This document shows positions 18,001 through 25,224 of a stretch of DNA of 64,000 nt, piece after piece (the stretch's first letter is position 1; every line of letters starts with the position of its first letter). Under the pieces are notes generated by a model. That model saw only the letters and a program-made list of their open reading frames with translations. It ran no database searches and was not told the origin of the DNA. The DNA is from Bacillus sp. SORGH_AS_0510 (GTDB lineage Bacteria > Bacillota > Bacilli > Bacillales > Cytobacillaceae), in assembly GCF_030818775.1 (NCBI RefSeq), contig NZ_JAUTAU010000001.1, positions 1,011,001-1,075,000 of the forward strand, in the 5' to 3' direction. The translations under genes were made by a program, and so were the position numbers.

Positions 18001-18434
18001 CGATAAAAGCGAGCGTAGATGCACCTTCTGCGTTTATTTCCGAATATTTGCAAGGTAGCACGTTTGATCGGTCAGCTATTGAAGTCTATTACCCTGGTGA
18101 TGGTACGTCCAATCCCGTAACTGGATTAAAGCTTGAAGTGCACCAGTGGGATGTAGCAAAAGGACAAAAAAAGGTTTGGAGTCTACCATTTCTTCCGGTC
18201 ACTCCTAATATGCCTTATATCGTGATTAACAGCACGTTCTATGATTTCTTTGATATAACCAATAATTGGTACTATAACGATGAGGCTTTTATTGCAATGC
18301 CAGGATTAATCAATAATGCCTTTGTCTTAAAGAAAGATGGAAAGGTCATTGATACGGTCGGAAATCCATTTGTGGATGGCCCTGCACCTATTCTACCGAA
18401 TGGAGGAACGATGGTTAGAAAAAATGGGGATTAG
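15015..18434 (+). CDS. large secreted dockerin protein with tandem cadherin-like repeats and a lamin-tail-like end
   Basis: The 1139-residue product starts at TTG 15015 after AGGGGGA; an ATG at 15008 is out of frame. It begins with a signal peptide (about 1-36). Next come an Ig-like region (about 45-132) and a type I dockerin (137-194) with two Ca-binding loops, DLNGDGIITPADA and DINGDGKITNADA. Six Ig/cadherin-like domains (about 210-780) start with VNDAP; pairs repeat every 190 residues (570 bp) at near identity. An Ig-like region (about 783-870) and a lamin-tail-like domain with FISEYLQGS and IEVYYPG (from about 1010) complete it. It has no LPXTG motif. The frame ends early compared with the lamin-tail family. 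The cohesin and sortase genes downstream suggest it docks on the cell surface. Confidence 0.9.
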   Translation: MKESSLSLFSFSKKGFITIFSSAVILSSVATNLVNAQIIDNSKIVFSEDIDWMKPNATLNGEEISIDFSKRFSSFLKDGTIQLEATSSTNIVSVSVSELTLNLNVKSFGQSVIKVIARDNEGKAVTDQFHLKITQKGDLNGDGIITPADALLIYQATSGKVTLTTEQMKLLDINGDGKITNADASELMANYVGKKPMNTADRNFFVVFTEVNDAPIANDDHFTLKEDETLKIDSDLSILKNDIEVDGNSLAAKKMSDPAHGDLTLNQDGTFTYVPNKNFNGYDQFTYKVSDGKVESEERTVFLGVEAVNDAPVAEAGTLKVTEDNQAEGKLTGTDVENSELTYTIVDNGKKGTVTITDQKTGAYTYKPNPNENGKDSFTYKVNDGTTDSEVATVEVNIQAVNDAPVAKADSFKVKEDETLTVDANSSILKNDEDVEGSPLKIKLVSETAHGKLTLNEDGTFTYEPKANFNGTDQFVYKANDGELDSEEQTVTIEVEAVNDAPVAEAGTLKVTEDIQAEGKLTGTDVENSELTYTIVDNGKKGTVTITDQKTGAYTYTPNPNDNGKDSFTYKVNDGTTDSEVATVEVNIQAVNDAPVANADSFKVKEDETLTVDANSSILKNDEDVEGSPLTIKLVSETAHGKLTLNEDGTFTYEPKANFNGTDQFVYKANDGELDSEEQTVTIEVEAVNDAPVAEAGTLKVTEDIQAEGKLTGTDMESSELTYTIVDNGKKGTVTITDQKTGAYTYTPNPNENGKDSFTYKVNDGTADSEVATVEVTIEAVNDAPTISDPSISGKLLIGETVKGNYTYTDVENDEEGSSVYQWYRGIQKDGSDKSPISGANSKEYSIKDEDENFYLFFEVKPVAVTGEQANQSFIINTTDKVVGLTPVLTIHPDPYRPDPLAPITEADLKSQGGTFITVDLTNDQFKESISENDFVLNHAPDGLTVVSAMLLDDTTAGLLLQYDGLDFDYDIPDFSVTAKDTATLKGKAVTSNNMTIKASVDAPSAFISEYLQGSTFDRSAIEVYYPGDGTSNPVTGLKLEVHQWDVAKGQKKVWSLPFLPVTPNMPYIVINSTFYDFFDITNNWYYNDEAFIAMPGLINNAFVLKKDGKVIDTVGNPFVDGPAPILPNGGTMVRKNGD
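15931..17356 (+). repeat. 570-bp coding tandem repeats inside the dockerin protein gene
   Basis: The string AAGCTGTAAATGATGCCCCA starts at 15931, 16501 and 17071, an exact 570-bp spacing. Copies are nearly identical at the DNA level, so recent duplication or gene conversion is likely, and copy number may vary between strains. Confidence 0.93.
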
Positions 18435-18519
18435 AGATGGATTAATTCCGTATGATAAAAACCAATGGACATTGTACCCAGTGGATTCCTTCCAATATAT
18501 TGGCCATCATACACCTTAA
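18415..18519 (+). pseudogene. out-of-frame continuation of the lamin-tail domain
   Basis: The main frame ends GGTMVRKNGD-stop at 18434, just after the run AAAAAATGGGG (18419-18429). Removing one A or one G lets the frame continue to TAA 18519 with GIRDGLIPYDKNQW and DSFQYIGHHTP. The VRK-x-G-I ... YD-x-x-QW ... YxGxHTP pattern is what lamin-tail domains in such proteins normally end with. This looks like a one-base insertion or a sequencing error. A +1 shift would be needed to read through it. Confidence 0.7.
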
Positions 18520-18567
18520 TAACTAAAAGAACGTTAGAATAGTGATTTTTTAAAGGGAGATTATTAG

Positions 18568-19311
18568 ATGAGAATGTATGTAAAGTTTAAACGATTGGCT
18601 AGTCTTACCTTGTTCATCCTTCTTCTTTCCCTGCCACTTACAGCATGGGCTGATGAGGAAAAGGGTGAGTACGATGCAACTGTAATGTTTGGTGATGTGA
18701 AGGGATCTGTTGGAGAAGTTGTCGACGTGCCGGTAAAAGTTGGTCAAGTAAAAAAAGAGATTGCTACGTATGGTATACAGGTTGATTTCGATAACAAGCA
18801 TGTGAAAGTTGTTGGGATTCAACCTGAGTACGGAAGTAACTCTCAAACATGTGCGGAAGAAACAGCAGGCTGTTTCTGGTCTAACGTTAACAATGAAGAG
18901 GGTTTTTTAAGGGTGGCCTGGGCAGATCCAACTGCAGGAGATCATCCGATTCATGATAGTATGAAGCTTTTTAACATTCAAGTGGAAATCTTAAAGACAG
19001 ACTATATCGGAGAGAGTAATTTATCTATAAAAGTAAAAGATCTTGAGTCGTTGTCCTTCACAGATCCATACAACAATCCACTGAAGGTTGGTATGGATTC
19101 TGGTAAATTGAATATTGTGGAAAAGACCAAAACGGACACAACTAAAGGAAAAAACAATACAAAGGACAAAGTGAACTTAGATTCCCTGCCAAAAACAGGA
19201 GACGACTCCTATATTGATACCATTCTGAATAGTGCGATTGCTGTTCTAGCAGCGAGTCTTCTAATCATGTGGTTTTATAAAAGAAGACAAAAGGGAGAAA
19301 AGACAAATTAA
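18568..19311 (+). CDS. LPKTG-anchored cohesin-domain surface protein
   Basis: This 247-residue protein has a signal peptide (about 1-28, ending AWA). A cohesin-like beta-sandwich follows (about 33-182), with VKGSVGEVVDVPVKVG, YGIQVDFDNKHVKVVGIQ and FNIQVEIL. After a Lys/Thr-rich linker comes a sortase signal LPKTG (207-211), a hydrophobic helix and KRRQK. A sortase would link it to the cell wall. It lies 49 bases after the end of the out-of-frame dockerin tail, with AAAGGGAGA before the ATG. A cohesin next to a dockerin protein strongly suggests a binding pair (inference). Confidence 0.88.
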   Translation: MRMYVKFKRLASLTLFILLLSLPLTAWADEEKGEYDATVMFGDVKGSVGEVVDVPVKVGQVKKEIATYGIQVDFDNKHVKVVGIQPEYGSNSQTCAEETAGCFWSNVNNEEGFLRVAWADPTAGDHPIHDSMKLFNIQVEILKTDYIGESNLSIKVKDLESLSFTDPYNNPLKVGMDSGKLNIVEKTKTDTTKGKNNTKDKVNLDSLPKTGDDSYIDTILNSAIAVLAASLLIMWFYKRRQKGEKTN

Positions 19312-19317
19312 TTAAAT

Positions 19318-19379
19318 TGAGACTGAATTTATCTACTTGTTTCACGATGTGGAAGGACTGATAAGTTCAGTCTCTTTAC
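19318..19379 (+). terminator. long hairpin between cohesin and sortase genes
   Basis: GAGACTGAATTTATC and GATAAGTTCAGTCTC flank about 27 bases and are followed by TTTACT. It could end or attenuate the surface-protein transcript before the sortase gene. Confidence 0.6.
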
Positions 19380-19395
19380 TATAGTAGGTGAAATA

Positions 19396-19953
19396 ATGAA
19401 AAAGGCTGTTTGGGTGGTTTTGATTCTTCTATTAGTGACAGCGGTATCACTTCGTATGCTTCGGTTTTATGAGGCGCGTGCAAATGAAAAGGAACGGGAA
19501 AAGCTGGAGAAAGTGTATATAAATGCGATAGAAGGGAAAACGTCTTTACATTCTTCGGAAGATAGAAAAATCATTGGGAAAATTATGATTCCCTCACTAA
19601 ATATTAATTATATTATCTTAAATGTAACCACAGATAAAAATTTAGACATTTCCATTACTAAAGTAGCAGGACCAGCCGTTCATCGAAACGGAAATCTTGT
19701 TCTTGCTGGTCATAATATGAAAAATGGCAGTTTTTTTGGAAGGTTAAACCATATTACACCACAAGATAAGATTTATTTAGAAAATCGAAATGGGGAAAAA
19801 AAAGAATATAGTATGGTAGATAAATATATTGTGAATAAAAATGATTTATCCCCGTTGGACCAGTCTGATCATGAGGAAAGCATAATTACTCTTATTACAT
19901 GCACACAGGATCCGAATAAAAGACTCATAGTTGTGGCAAAAAAAGATACTTAG
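19396..19953 (+). CDS. sortase
   Basis: The 185-residue protein has an N-terminal transmembrane helix (about 4-22) and the catalytic residues of sortases: His 106 in LAGHNMKNG, Cys 169 in LITCTQ, and Arg 176 in NKRLIVVAKK. It joins LPXTG proteins to the cell wall on the outer face. Its short form and compact active-site region resemble class D-like sortases of bacilli, but the class is uncertain. It lies directly after the LPKTG cohesin gene, so it is probably the dedicated anchor enzyme. Confidence 0.9.
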   Translation: MKKAVWVVLILLLVTAVSLRMLRFYEARANEKEREKLEKVYINAIEGKTSLHSSEDRKIIGKIMIPSLNINYIILNVTTDKNLDISITKVAGPAVHRNGNLVLAGHNMKNGSFFGRLNHITPQDKIYLENRNGEKKEYSMVDKYIVNKNDLSPLDQSDHEESIITLITCTQDPNKRLIVVAKKDT

Positions 19954-19994
19954 TTTTAAAAAGATAAGTGGATGGAACAGATTTTTATATGGTC

Positions 19995-20024
19995 AAAAAA
20001 ACCCCCGCAGTGTTGCGGGGGGAA
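19995..20024 (-). terminator. terminator of the EAL gene
   Basis: CCCCCGCA and TGCGGGGG flank GTGT-like loop bases. On the minus strand the stem is followed by TTTTTTT, so it ends the gene at 20029. Confidence 0.85.
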
Positions 20025-20028
20025 GATC

Positions 20029-21075
20029 CTAAACTTTGCTATGAAACTGCATATGTATTACCTCAACAGGTTTTTCTTGAGGTTTGGAAAAATAATAGCC
20101 TTGGAATAAATCATAGCCCATTTCTTTTAAGAAGCGGAGGTCTTCTTCTCTTTCAACTCCTTCAGCAAGTGCCAATGCGTTCATCTTGTGAGCAATTGTC
20201 ATCACAGATTGAGCAACTTCTTGTTTCTCAGTATCCTCGCTCACCCCGTTTGTAAATTCAAACGCAAGTTTAACGATATCCGGGTCCATTTGAGTGAGCT
20301 TTTCTACGTTATTGAAACCTACTCCTACATCGTCCAATGCGTACTTAAAGCCATGGGCCCGGTAATAATTTAAGATCGATTTTAAGTGTTCGAGATCCTC
20401 TACTTCGTCTGTTTCGACGACTTCAAATACCACCTGTTCAGGTTTAATATTCAATTGCTTGATCAAAGCGAAGGTCGTCGACAAACAGTGCTCTGGCACA
20501 TAAATAGCTGTAGGAATAAAGTTAATAAAAATAAGTTGATCCTTCACGGCGGAGGCATTTCTAATCGACTGCATCCTGCACACGCGGTCGAGCGCAAATG
20601 TACGATTTCTAATCCTTGCCGCTTCAAACATCTTAAACGGAGGAATGAGCTCCCCTTTTTCATCCAACCCACGAGACAAAAGCTCATGACCGATGACATG
20701 GATGCTTCCATTCGCTACTTTAACAATTGGCTGATAATGGGTTTGAATGGAACTATTTTCTATTAATCTATCAATCCAGCTAGCCTCTCGTTCGAGTTTA
20801 AAGGTTTGAATAGGCCGTATTTTATCTAGATCCTTTAGTGGATCAACTATACTTGATAATACGGCATAAATATGTTCCGGGTCCATGTGGACTTCAAGAT
20901 AATCTAGTAAATTAAATAGGACCGGCTCACTCATCCAAATCATCCGATTATTGATCCATTTCCATGACTGTTCAGAGAACTGCTTGAAATATGGAGTTAA
21001 CTTTGTAGCATTTTCATTTTCAGCAAAATAGACGGTATAACCCCTAGCCGTCGGCAGACAAACTTCACATCCCAT
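20029..21075 (-). CDS. EAL-domain c-di-GMP phosphodiesterase, probable
   Basis: This 348-residue protein has a short N-terminal region starting MGCEVCLPT, with a CxxC-like pair and no clear membrane helix. An EAL domain follows (about 105-340). The motif reads ELLSRG in place of EAL, but the other catalytic positions are present: FINF (Asn), FEVVETD (Glu), DDVG, VKLAF (Lys), AEGVE and QGYYFSKP. Activity against c-di-GMP is therefore likely. The N-terminal part looks like a possible sensor for metal or redox state, which is only a guess. It stands alone. Confidence 0.85.
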   Translation of the reverse strand: MGCEVCLPTARGYTVYFAENENATKLTPYFKQFSEQSWKWINNRMIWMSEPVLFNLLDYLEVHMDPEHIYAVLSSIVDPLKDLDKIRPIQTFKLEREASWIDRLIENSSIQTHYQPIVKVANGSIHVIGHELLSRGLDEKGELIPPFKMFEAARIRNRTFALDRVCRMQSIRNASAVKDQLIFINFIPTAIYVPEHCLSTTFALIKQLNIKPEQVVFEVVETDEVEDLEHLKSILNYYRAHGFKYALDDVGVGFNNVEKLTQMDPDIVKLAFEFTNGVSEDTEKQEVAQSVMTIAHKMNALALAEGVEREEDLRFLKEMGYDLFQGYYFSKPQEKPVEVIHMQFHSKV

Positions 21076-21181
21076 TCTCTTTCTCCCCTTAATAAATCGT
21101 ATTCATCCATTATACGACAAAAAAGGACCTTTTTCCTATTTTTCTAAAAATGTCCACCTGGAACGGAAAGTGTCTTTTTGT

Positions 21182-21194
21182 GGTACCTGACACC
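21182..21194. repeat. 13-bp palindrome GGTACCTGACACC
   Basis: It is the reverse-complement relative of GGTGTCAGGCACC (54687) and GGTGTCAAGCACC (57009). TGGACATTT-like sequence nearby also recurs at the other two sites. It lies in the 240-base gap before the VOC gene. Confidence 0.45.
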
Positions 21195-21315
21195 CGAGGG
21201 GTTTTTTATTGTTATTTTTGGGAAGAATGGTGTTGTGAATAAAAGAAATTTATGGTAACATTAATACGAACGTAAGTTCTATTCGTGTAACTAAACTATT
21301 AAAAGAGGTGTCTTC

Positions 21316-21738
21316 ATGATTTCTGGAATTTATCCTTATTTGGTTTTAAACGGTAATGGACAAGAAGCGGTTAAGTTTTATGAACATGCATTGGATGCGA
21401 AAGTTCTGTCAGTTCAAACATTTGGCAATATGCCAGGTAATCCAGAGCATCCTATGCCTGAAGAAGCAAAAAATCGTGTATTGAATGCCCATTTAAAAGT
21501 GGGGAATACCGACCTTATGCTTTCCGACACGTTCCCAGGTCATCCTTATGAGTTAGGCCATCAGGTGACGATTGCGATAAGCATCACTGACGAAGAAAAA
21601 TCAAAGGAAGTTTTCAGTAAATTGGAAGACGGCGGAAAAGTCAACATGCCTCTGCAACAAACCTTCTGGAGCCCGTTATATGGGCAAGTTACTGATAAGT
21701 TCGGTGTCACTTGGCAGGTTTCAACAGAATCGAAATAG
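21316..21738 (+). CDS. VOC family protein, PhnB/YjdN-like
   Basis: The 140-residue length and layout fit the PhnB-like branch of the VOC superfamily. The opening GIYPYLVLNGNGQEAVKFYEHAL is followed by NAHLKVGNTDLMLSDTFPG, AISITDEEKSKEVFSKLEDGGKV and GQVTDKFGVTWQVSTE. Proteins of this branch bind small ligands, some with a metal; the function here is unknown. The start follows AAAGAGGTGTCTTC. It stands alone in front of convergent vanZ-like DNA. Confidence 0.88.
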   Translation: MISGIYPYLVLNGNGQEAVKFYEHALDAKVLSVQTFGNMPGNPEHPMPEEAKNRVLNAHLKVGNTDLMLSDTFPGHPYELGHQVTIAISITDEEKSKEVFSKLEDGGKVNMPLQQTFWSPLYGQVTDKFGVTWQVSTESK

Positions 21739-21751
21739 TTGAATGTAAAAA

Positions 21752-21779
21752 AGGAAAGTTGCATTTAAGCAGCTTTCCT
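21752..21779. terminator. hairpin between VOC and VanZ genes
   Basis: AGGAAAGTTGC and GCAGCTTTCCT form a stem with one weak pair. On the minus strand it is followed by TTTTTTAC, and it overlaps the VanZ-gene stop. Confidence 0.7.
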
Positions 21780-22233
21780 AGTTACTTTTTGTGAGTTGAC
21801 TTTCCTCTGTGATTAGGTGGTACTTTAAGATGAAGTAAACGGTTAAGATTCCTAGTGAATCAATCACCAAATCATACAACCGGCCGTCTCTTCCAAAATA
21901 AAGCTGAAGAATCTCCGTCATTAACGCAAAAGTAACAGAGATCATCATTGACCATTTGTGATTCTTTAACCATCTAAAAAGAAGGTAATCAAATATAGCA
22001 AACCCTATGAAATGTCCTGTTTTTACGATGATAAAATAATGATGAATGGTGCTGATATCCTGTAAATAAAAGAACGATAAATAATCTGGGGCCACTACCC
22101 ACTTAAAACTTATAGCTTGATCCCGAAAGAGCAATCCTAGATTACTGGTCCACGTATGCACCAATAATATGATCCCCCAGATGATTACTGGAACTATTTT
22201 AAATTGCCGTCCTTTTAAACCTTCTAAACGCAT
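21778..22233 (-). CDS. VanZ family membrane protein
   Basis: This 151-residue protein has about four transmembrane segments and the VanZ-like blocks KTGHFIGFAIFDYLLFRW, ALMTEILQLYFGRDGRLYDLVIDSLGILTVY and a Trp-rich N-terminal part. The Glu-Gln and Gly-Arg-x-x-x-Asp-x-x-x-Asp positions are the conserved family core. VanZ itself gives low teicoplanin resistance, but most members have no assigned role. It stands alone in the minus direction. Confidence 0.87.
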   Translation of the reverse strand: MRLEGLKGRQFKIVPVIIWGIILLVHTWTSNLGLLFRDQAISFKWVVAPDYLSFFYLQDISTIHHYFIIVKTGHFIGFAIFDYLLFRWLKNHKWSMMISVTFALMTEILQLYFGRDGRLYDLVIDSLGILTVYFILKYHLITEESQLTKSN

Positions 22234-22321
22234 ATTTTTCCAACTTCCCTATTCTGTTATGACACTACTTTTACTATTCATTTCCATATCGTATATCAAA
22301 TCATACGTAAAAGGATACAAA

Positions 22322-22358
22322 AAAATATCCCGACGACCATTGGCAGTTGGGATATAGC
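22322..22358 (-). terminator. terminator of the ohrR-like gene
   Basis: On the minus strand ATATCCC ... GGGATAT with a paired CTGCCAATGG core is followed by TTTTTTT. Confidence 0.75.
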
Positions 22359-22366
22359 TGTCGAAT

Positions 22367-22804
22367 TTACGCCTTCCGACCCTTTAATTTGTTGGTTAAA
22401 GCATGTAATTGCTCCATGAGTTGCTTGTATTCGTCTAGTTCAATTTTACAGGATTGAATTTCCTTCACGACCATTGTAGTAATCGGTTGTTTTTCTTCAT
22501 AGGCTCTCTTTTCTAAATGAATATAAACTTTTCGTTCGTCTGTGGTGGAACGCTCTTTACGAAGCCAGCCATTGGCTGCCATCCGAGTAATCATTGGCGT
22601 TAGGGTTCCTGTACCTAGGTTTAACCGTTCCCCTAATTCTTTCATTAGAAGACCATCATCTTCCCATAATGCCAATAGAACTAAGTATTGAGGGTAGGTT
22701 AATCCAAATGGTTGCAAAACGCTTGTATAAAGTTTATTAAATTCACTAGCTGTTTCATAAACTGAAAAGCATAATTGTTTTTCTAACGTTAAGAAGTCTT
22801 CCAT
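22367..22804 (-). CDS. MarR-family regulator, OhrR-like
   Basis: The 145-residue protein opens LEKQLCFSVYETASEFNKLY, with a Cys at position 12 placed as the organic-peroxide-sensing Cys of OhrR. A winged helix follows (about 40-105: LTYPQYLVLLALWEDDGLLMKELGERLNLGTGTLTPMI). OhrR proteins repress a peroxidase until the Cys is oxidised. Here the gene follows bsaA after 29 bases in the same direction, so the pair is likely an autoregulated peroxide-response operon. Confidence 0.9.
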   Translation of the reverse strand: MEDFLTLEKQLCFSVYETASEFNKLYTSVLQPFGLTYPQYLVLLALWEDDGLLMKELGERLNLGTGTLTPMITRMAANGWLRKERSTTDERKVYIHLEKRAYEEKQPITTMVVKEIQSCKIELDEYKQLMEQLHALTNKLKGRKA

Positions 22805-22833
22805 GATGATCTCACCTTATTTTCATTGCTTTT

Positions 22834-23331
22834 TTAGTGTGATGCTGAAGTAGATAGTAATTTCACTACATCTGCTTCAATTTTGTCAGGTGTCGTGGTT
22901 GGGGCATAACGTTCGATCACCTGGCCATTGCTGTCAATCAGGAATTTTGTGAAATTCCATTTAATCATGCCACCTAATAGACCCTTTTTTTGATCTTTCA
23001 AATACTTGAATAAGGGGTCAGCGTTGACGCCGTTCACATCAATTTTGGCAAAAATGGGGAAGGAAACCCCGTAGTTTAATTGGCAAAATTGAGTGGTCTC
23101 TTCAATATTATCGAATTCCTGATTGTTGAACTGATCACATGGGAAGCCCAGTATTTCTAGTCCATCGTCCTTGTATTTATCATATAATTCCTGAAGGCCA
23201 GTAAATTGAGGAGTTAACCCGCACTTACTCGCTGTATTGACAATCAGCAGCGGTTTTCCCTCGTAATCTTTTAAAGATTTGTTCTCACCATTTGTCTTCT
23301 TGACTGTAAAATTATAAACGGTTTTCATCAT
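22834..23331 (-). CDS. bsaA: glutathione-peroxidase-family thiol peroxidase
   Basis: The 165-residue length is close to B. subtilis BsaA. Active-site blocks are NTASKCGLTPQF (peroxidatic Cys, not seleno-Cys), FPCDQFNNQE (second Cys and the conserved Gln) and IKWNFTKFLID (conserved Trp-Asn). In bacilli such enzymes use thioredoxin or similar thiols to reduce organic peroxides in the cytoplasm. It is the first gene of an operon with the ohrR-like regulator and starts after AGGAGGAATGA. Confidence 0.92.
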   Translation of the reverse strand: MMKTVYNFTVKKTNGENKSLKDYEGKPLLIVNTASKCGLTPQFTGLQELYDKYKDDGLEILGFPCDQFNNQEFDNIEETTQFCQLNYGVSFPIFAKIDVNGVNADPLFKYLKDQKKGLLGGMIKWNFTKFLIDSNGQVIERYAPTTTPDKIEADVVKLLSTSASH

Positions 23332-23342
23332 TCATTCCTCCT

Positions 23343-23387
23343 CAATTGTTGACAATTTGTTAATTTAGATAAATCGCTAACGATTTA
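23343..23387 (-). promoter_or_regulatory. candidate OhrR-like operator upstream of bsaA-ohrR
   Basis: TAAATCG-CTAA-CGATTTA (23370-23387) is a perfect palindrome of 18 bases; a second CGATTTA half-site lies just upstream at about 23396. A second palindrome, AATTGT-TG-ACAATT, lies at about 23344-23357, next to the gene start. The position fits repression by the MarR-type protein encoded in the operon. Confidence 0.5.
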
Positions 23388-23433
23388 ATCTTACACGATT
23401 TAAATGAGATTTACAAGAATGATGACTTACATA

Positions 23434-23470
23434 AAAAAGCCCAAAACTTATGTAATAAGAATTGGGCTGT
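23434..23470 (-). terminator. terminator of the alaR-alaT operon
   Basis: On the minus strand AGCCCAA ... TTGGGCT is followed by TTTTTT. Confidence 0.75.
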
Positions 23471-23474
23471 TCCT

Positions 23475-24689
23475 TCAGGATGGTGTGTGGCATTCTACAG
23501 AGTCTATTTTAGGATGCACCCCGCGGGATTCAATAAATCGCTGTATTCGTTTGAGTGCTTCTTGCAACTGGGGCATAGAAGTAGCATAGCTGCAGCGGAT
23601 ATATCCTTCGCCGCTTTCACCAAATACATGACCGGGAACCACCGCAACTTTTTCCTGCATAAGCAATTCTTCAGCGAATTGCTCGGAGCTAAGGCCTGTA
23701 GCACGTATTGATGGAAATACATAAAAGGCACCGCCAGGAGTATGGCAATCGAGGCCCATTTGATTCAAAGCTTGGACTACGAAGTTTCTTCTTCTCCTAT
23801 AGCTGTTCCGCATCGATTCCACTTCATGATAGGTATTCCTTAATGCTTCAATGGCACCGTGCTGAAGCATATTTGGTGCGCACATAGTTGTATATTGAAA
23901 AATTTTCAGCATGACCTCGACAAATTCCTTCGGGGCCGCTAAGAACCCTAATCTCCATCCAGTCATGGCAAAACCTTTTGAAAAACCGTTGATTAATATG
24001 GTTCGTTCATACATGCCCTCAATAGAGGCAATGCTAGTAAAACTTTCATCGTAGGTTAATTCAGCATAGATTTCGTCTGAAACGACAAGGAGGTCATGCT
24101 TTTTTAGTACCTTTGCAATTTCCAAAAGCTCATCCTTGGTTAGCGTACTGCCTGTCGGGTTGTTAGGTGAGCACAGGAGAATAGCTTTTGTTTTTTCAGT
24201 GATCGCTGCTTCGATTTGTGCAGCAGTCACCTTAAATCCATTAACTGGCGATGTAGCCACAGCGATTGGTGTTCCACCAGCGATGGAAACCAATGGGGCA
24301 TACGAGACGAAGGCTGGTTCGACAATCAGCACTTCATCTCCTTGGTTTAAAATTGCCCGAAAGGCAAGATCGATTGCCTGGCTAGCTCCAATCGTTACTA
24401 TAACTTGATTCGTTGGATCATAGTCCACCCCAAATCGTGTGCCAAGATAAGAGGTGATCTCCTGTCTTAATTCAAGCAATCCTGGATTGGCTGTGTAGGA
24501 GGTAAACCCTTGTTCGATAGATAAAATGGCTGCCTCACGTATGCTCCAAGGTGTGACGAAGTCTGGCTCGCCCACCCCTAAAGAAATAACGCCTTCCATG
24601 CTTGCGGCAAGGTCAAAAAATTTTCGGATCCCAGAAGGCTGCAGCTCTTTAGCCGTTTGGGATAGATAGCGATTATACTCGAGACTCAT
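23475..24689 (-). CDS. alaT: PLP aminotransferase, AlaT-like
   Basis: This 404-residue class I aminotransferase is slightly longer at the C-terminus than B. subtilis AlaT/YugH (about 386). Blocks seen are GVGEPDFVTPWSIREAA, NPNPTG-like CSPNNPTGSTL, SDEIYAELTYD, the PLP lysine in NGFSKGFAMTGWRLG, and the final Arg in GYIRCSY. It would interconvert alanine and pyruvate or a related pair. The gene overlaps the AsnC/Lrp-type regulator gene by four bases (ATGA), the same pairing as alaR-alaT in B. subtilis. Confidence 0.88.
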   Translation of the reverse strand: MSLEYNRYLSQTAKELQPSGIRKFFDLAASMEGVISLGVGEPDFVTPWSIREAAILSIEQGFTSYTANPGLLELRQEITSYLGTRFGVDYDPTNQVIVTIGASQAIDLAFRAILNQGDEVLIVEPAFVSYAPLVSIAGGTPIAVATSPVNGFKVTAAQIEAAITEKTKAILLCSPNNPTGSTLTKDELLEIAKVLKKHDLLVVSDEIYAELTYDESFTSIASIEGMYERTILINGFSKGFAMTGWRLGFLAAPKEFVEVMLKIFQYTTMCAPNMLQHGAIEALRNTYHEVESMRNSYRRRRNFVVQALNQMGLDCHTPGGAFYVFPSIRATGLSSEQFAEELLMQEKVAVVPGHVFGESGEGYIRCSYATSMPQLQEALKRIQRFIESRGVHPKIDSVECHTPS

Positions 24690-25192
24690 GGTGTAACCAC
24701 CATTCTTCTGTCTTTGTCCTCAGTGTCACTGCTAAATAGCACGCCATCATGCTTGTATTTTTTTAACATGAAATGGGTGGTGGTGGAAACGACGTTCTCA
24801 ATTGTCGATAATTTTTCTGAGACAAAGGTGGCAATTTGATTCATAGTCTTTCCTTCAACCGTAATCGAAAGGTCGTAGGCGCCTGACATAAGGTACAATG
24901 AGGAGACTTCGGGAAAACGAGAAATGCGGCCGGCAACCTCATCAAAACCTACCCCTCGTTTTGGAGTGACCTTCACATCGATCATTGCGACAACATTTTC
25001 CTGGCCTTCAACTTTGCTCCAGTCAATTAAGGTAGGGTAGCTCATTATGATTTTTGCTTGTTCTAGCTTTTCGATTGTTTGGTTCACTGTTTCTTCGCTG
25101 CACAATGCCATCGATGCGATGGTTTCCACTGATATTTTGTGGTTTTCTTCTACAATTTTTAGAATTTCAATTTCCTCACTGCTAAGTCGCAT
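24686..25192 (-). CDS. alaR: Lrp/AsnC-family regulator, AlaR-like
   Basis: The 168-residue protein has an N-terminal helix-turn-helix (about 5-55; ISVETIASMALCSEETVNQTIEKLEQAKII). A C-terminal RAM-type ligand domain follows (about 68-145; VAMIDVKVTP, YLMSGAYDLSITVEGKTMNQIATFVSEKLSTIENV). It forms a translationally coupled pair with the aminotransferase gene. In B. subtilis the equivalent protein activates alaT; the same role here is an inference. Confidence 0.87.
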   Translation of the reverse strand: MRLSSEEIEILKIVEENHKISVETIASMALCSEETVNQTIEKLEQAKIIMSYPTLIDWSKVEGQENVVAMIDVKVTPKRGVGFDEVAGRISRFPEVSSLYLMSGAYDLSITVEGKTMNQIATFVSEKLSTIENVVSTTTHFMLKKYKHDGVLFSSDTEDKDRRMVVTP

Positions 25193-25224
25193 GTGCGGTC
25201 CACCTCCACTTTCGTTTTTCGTAC

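Noticed and set aside
18415-18434. Programmed -1 frameshift at the A-AAA-AAT heptamer
   Set aside because: The heptamer fits -1 slippage, but the missing tail lies in the +1 frame, so -1 slippage would not reach it.
15001-19953. A true cellulosome locus
   Set aside because: Only one dockerin and one cohesin were seen, and no glycoside hydrolase or cellulose-binding domain is nearby.
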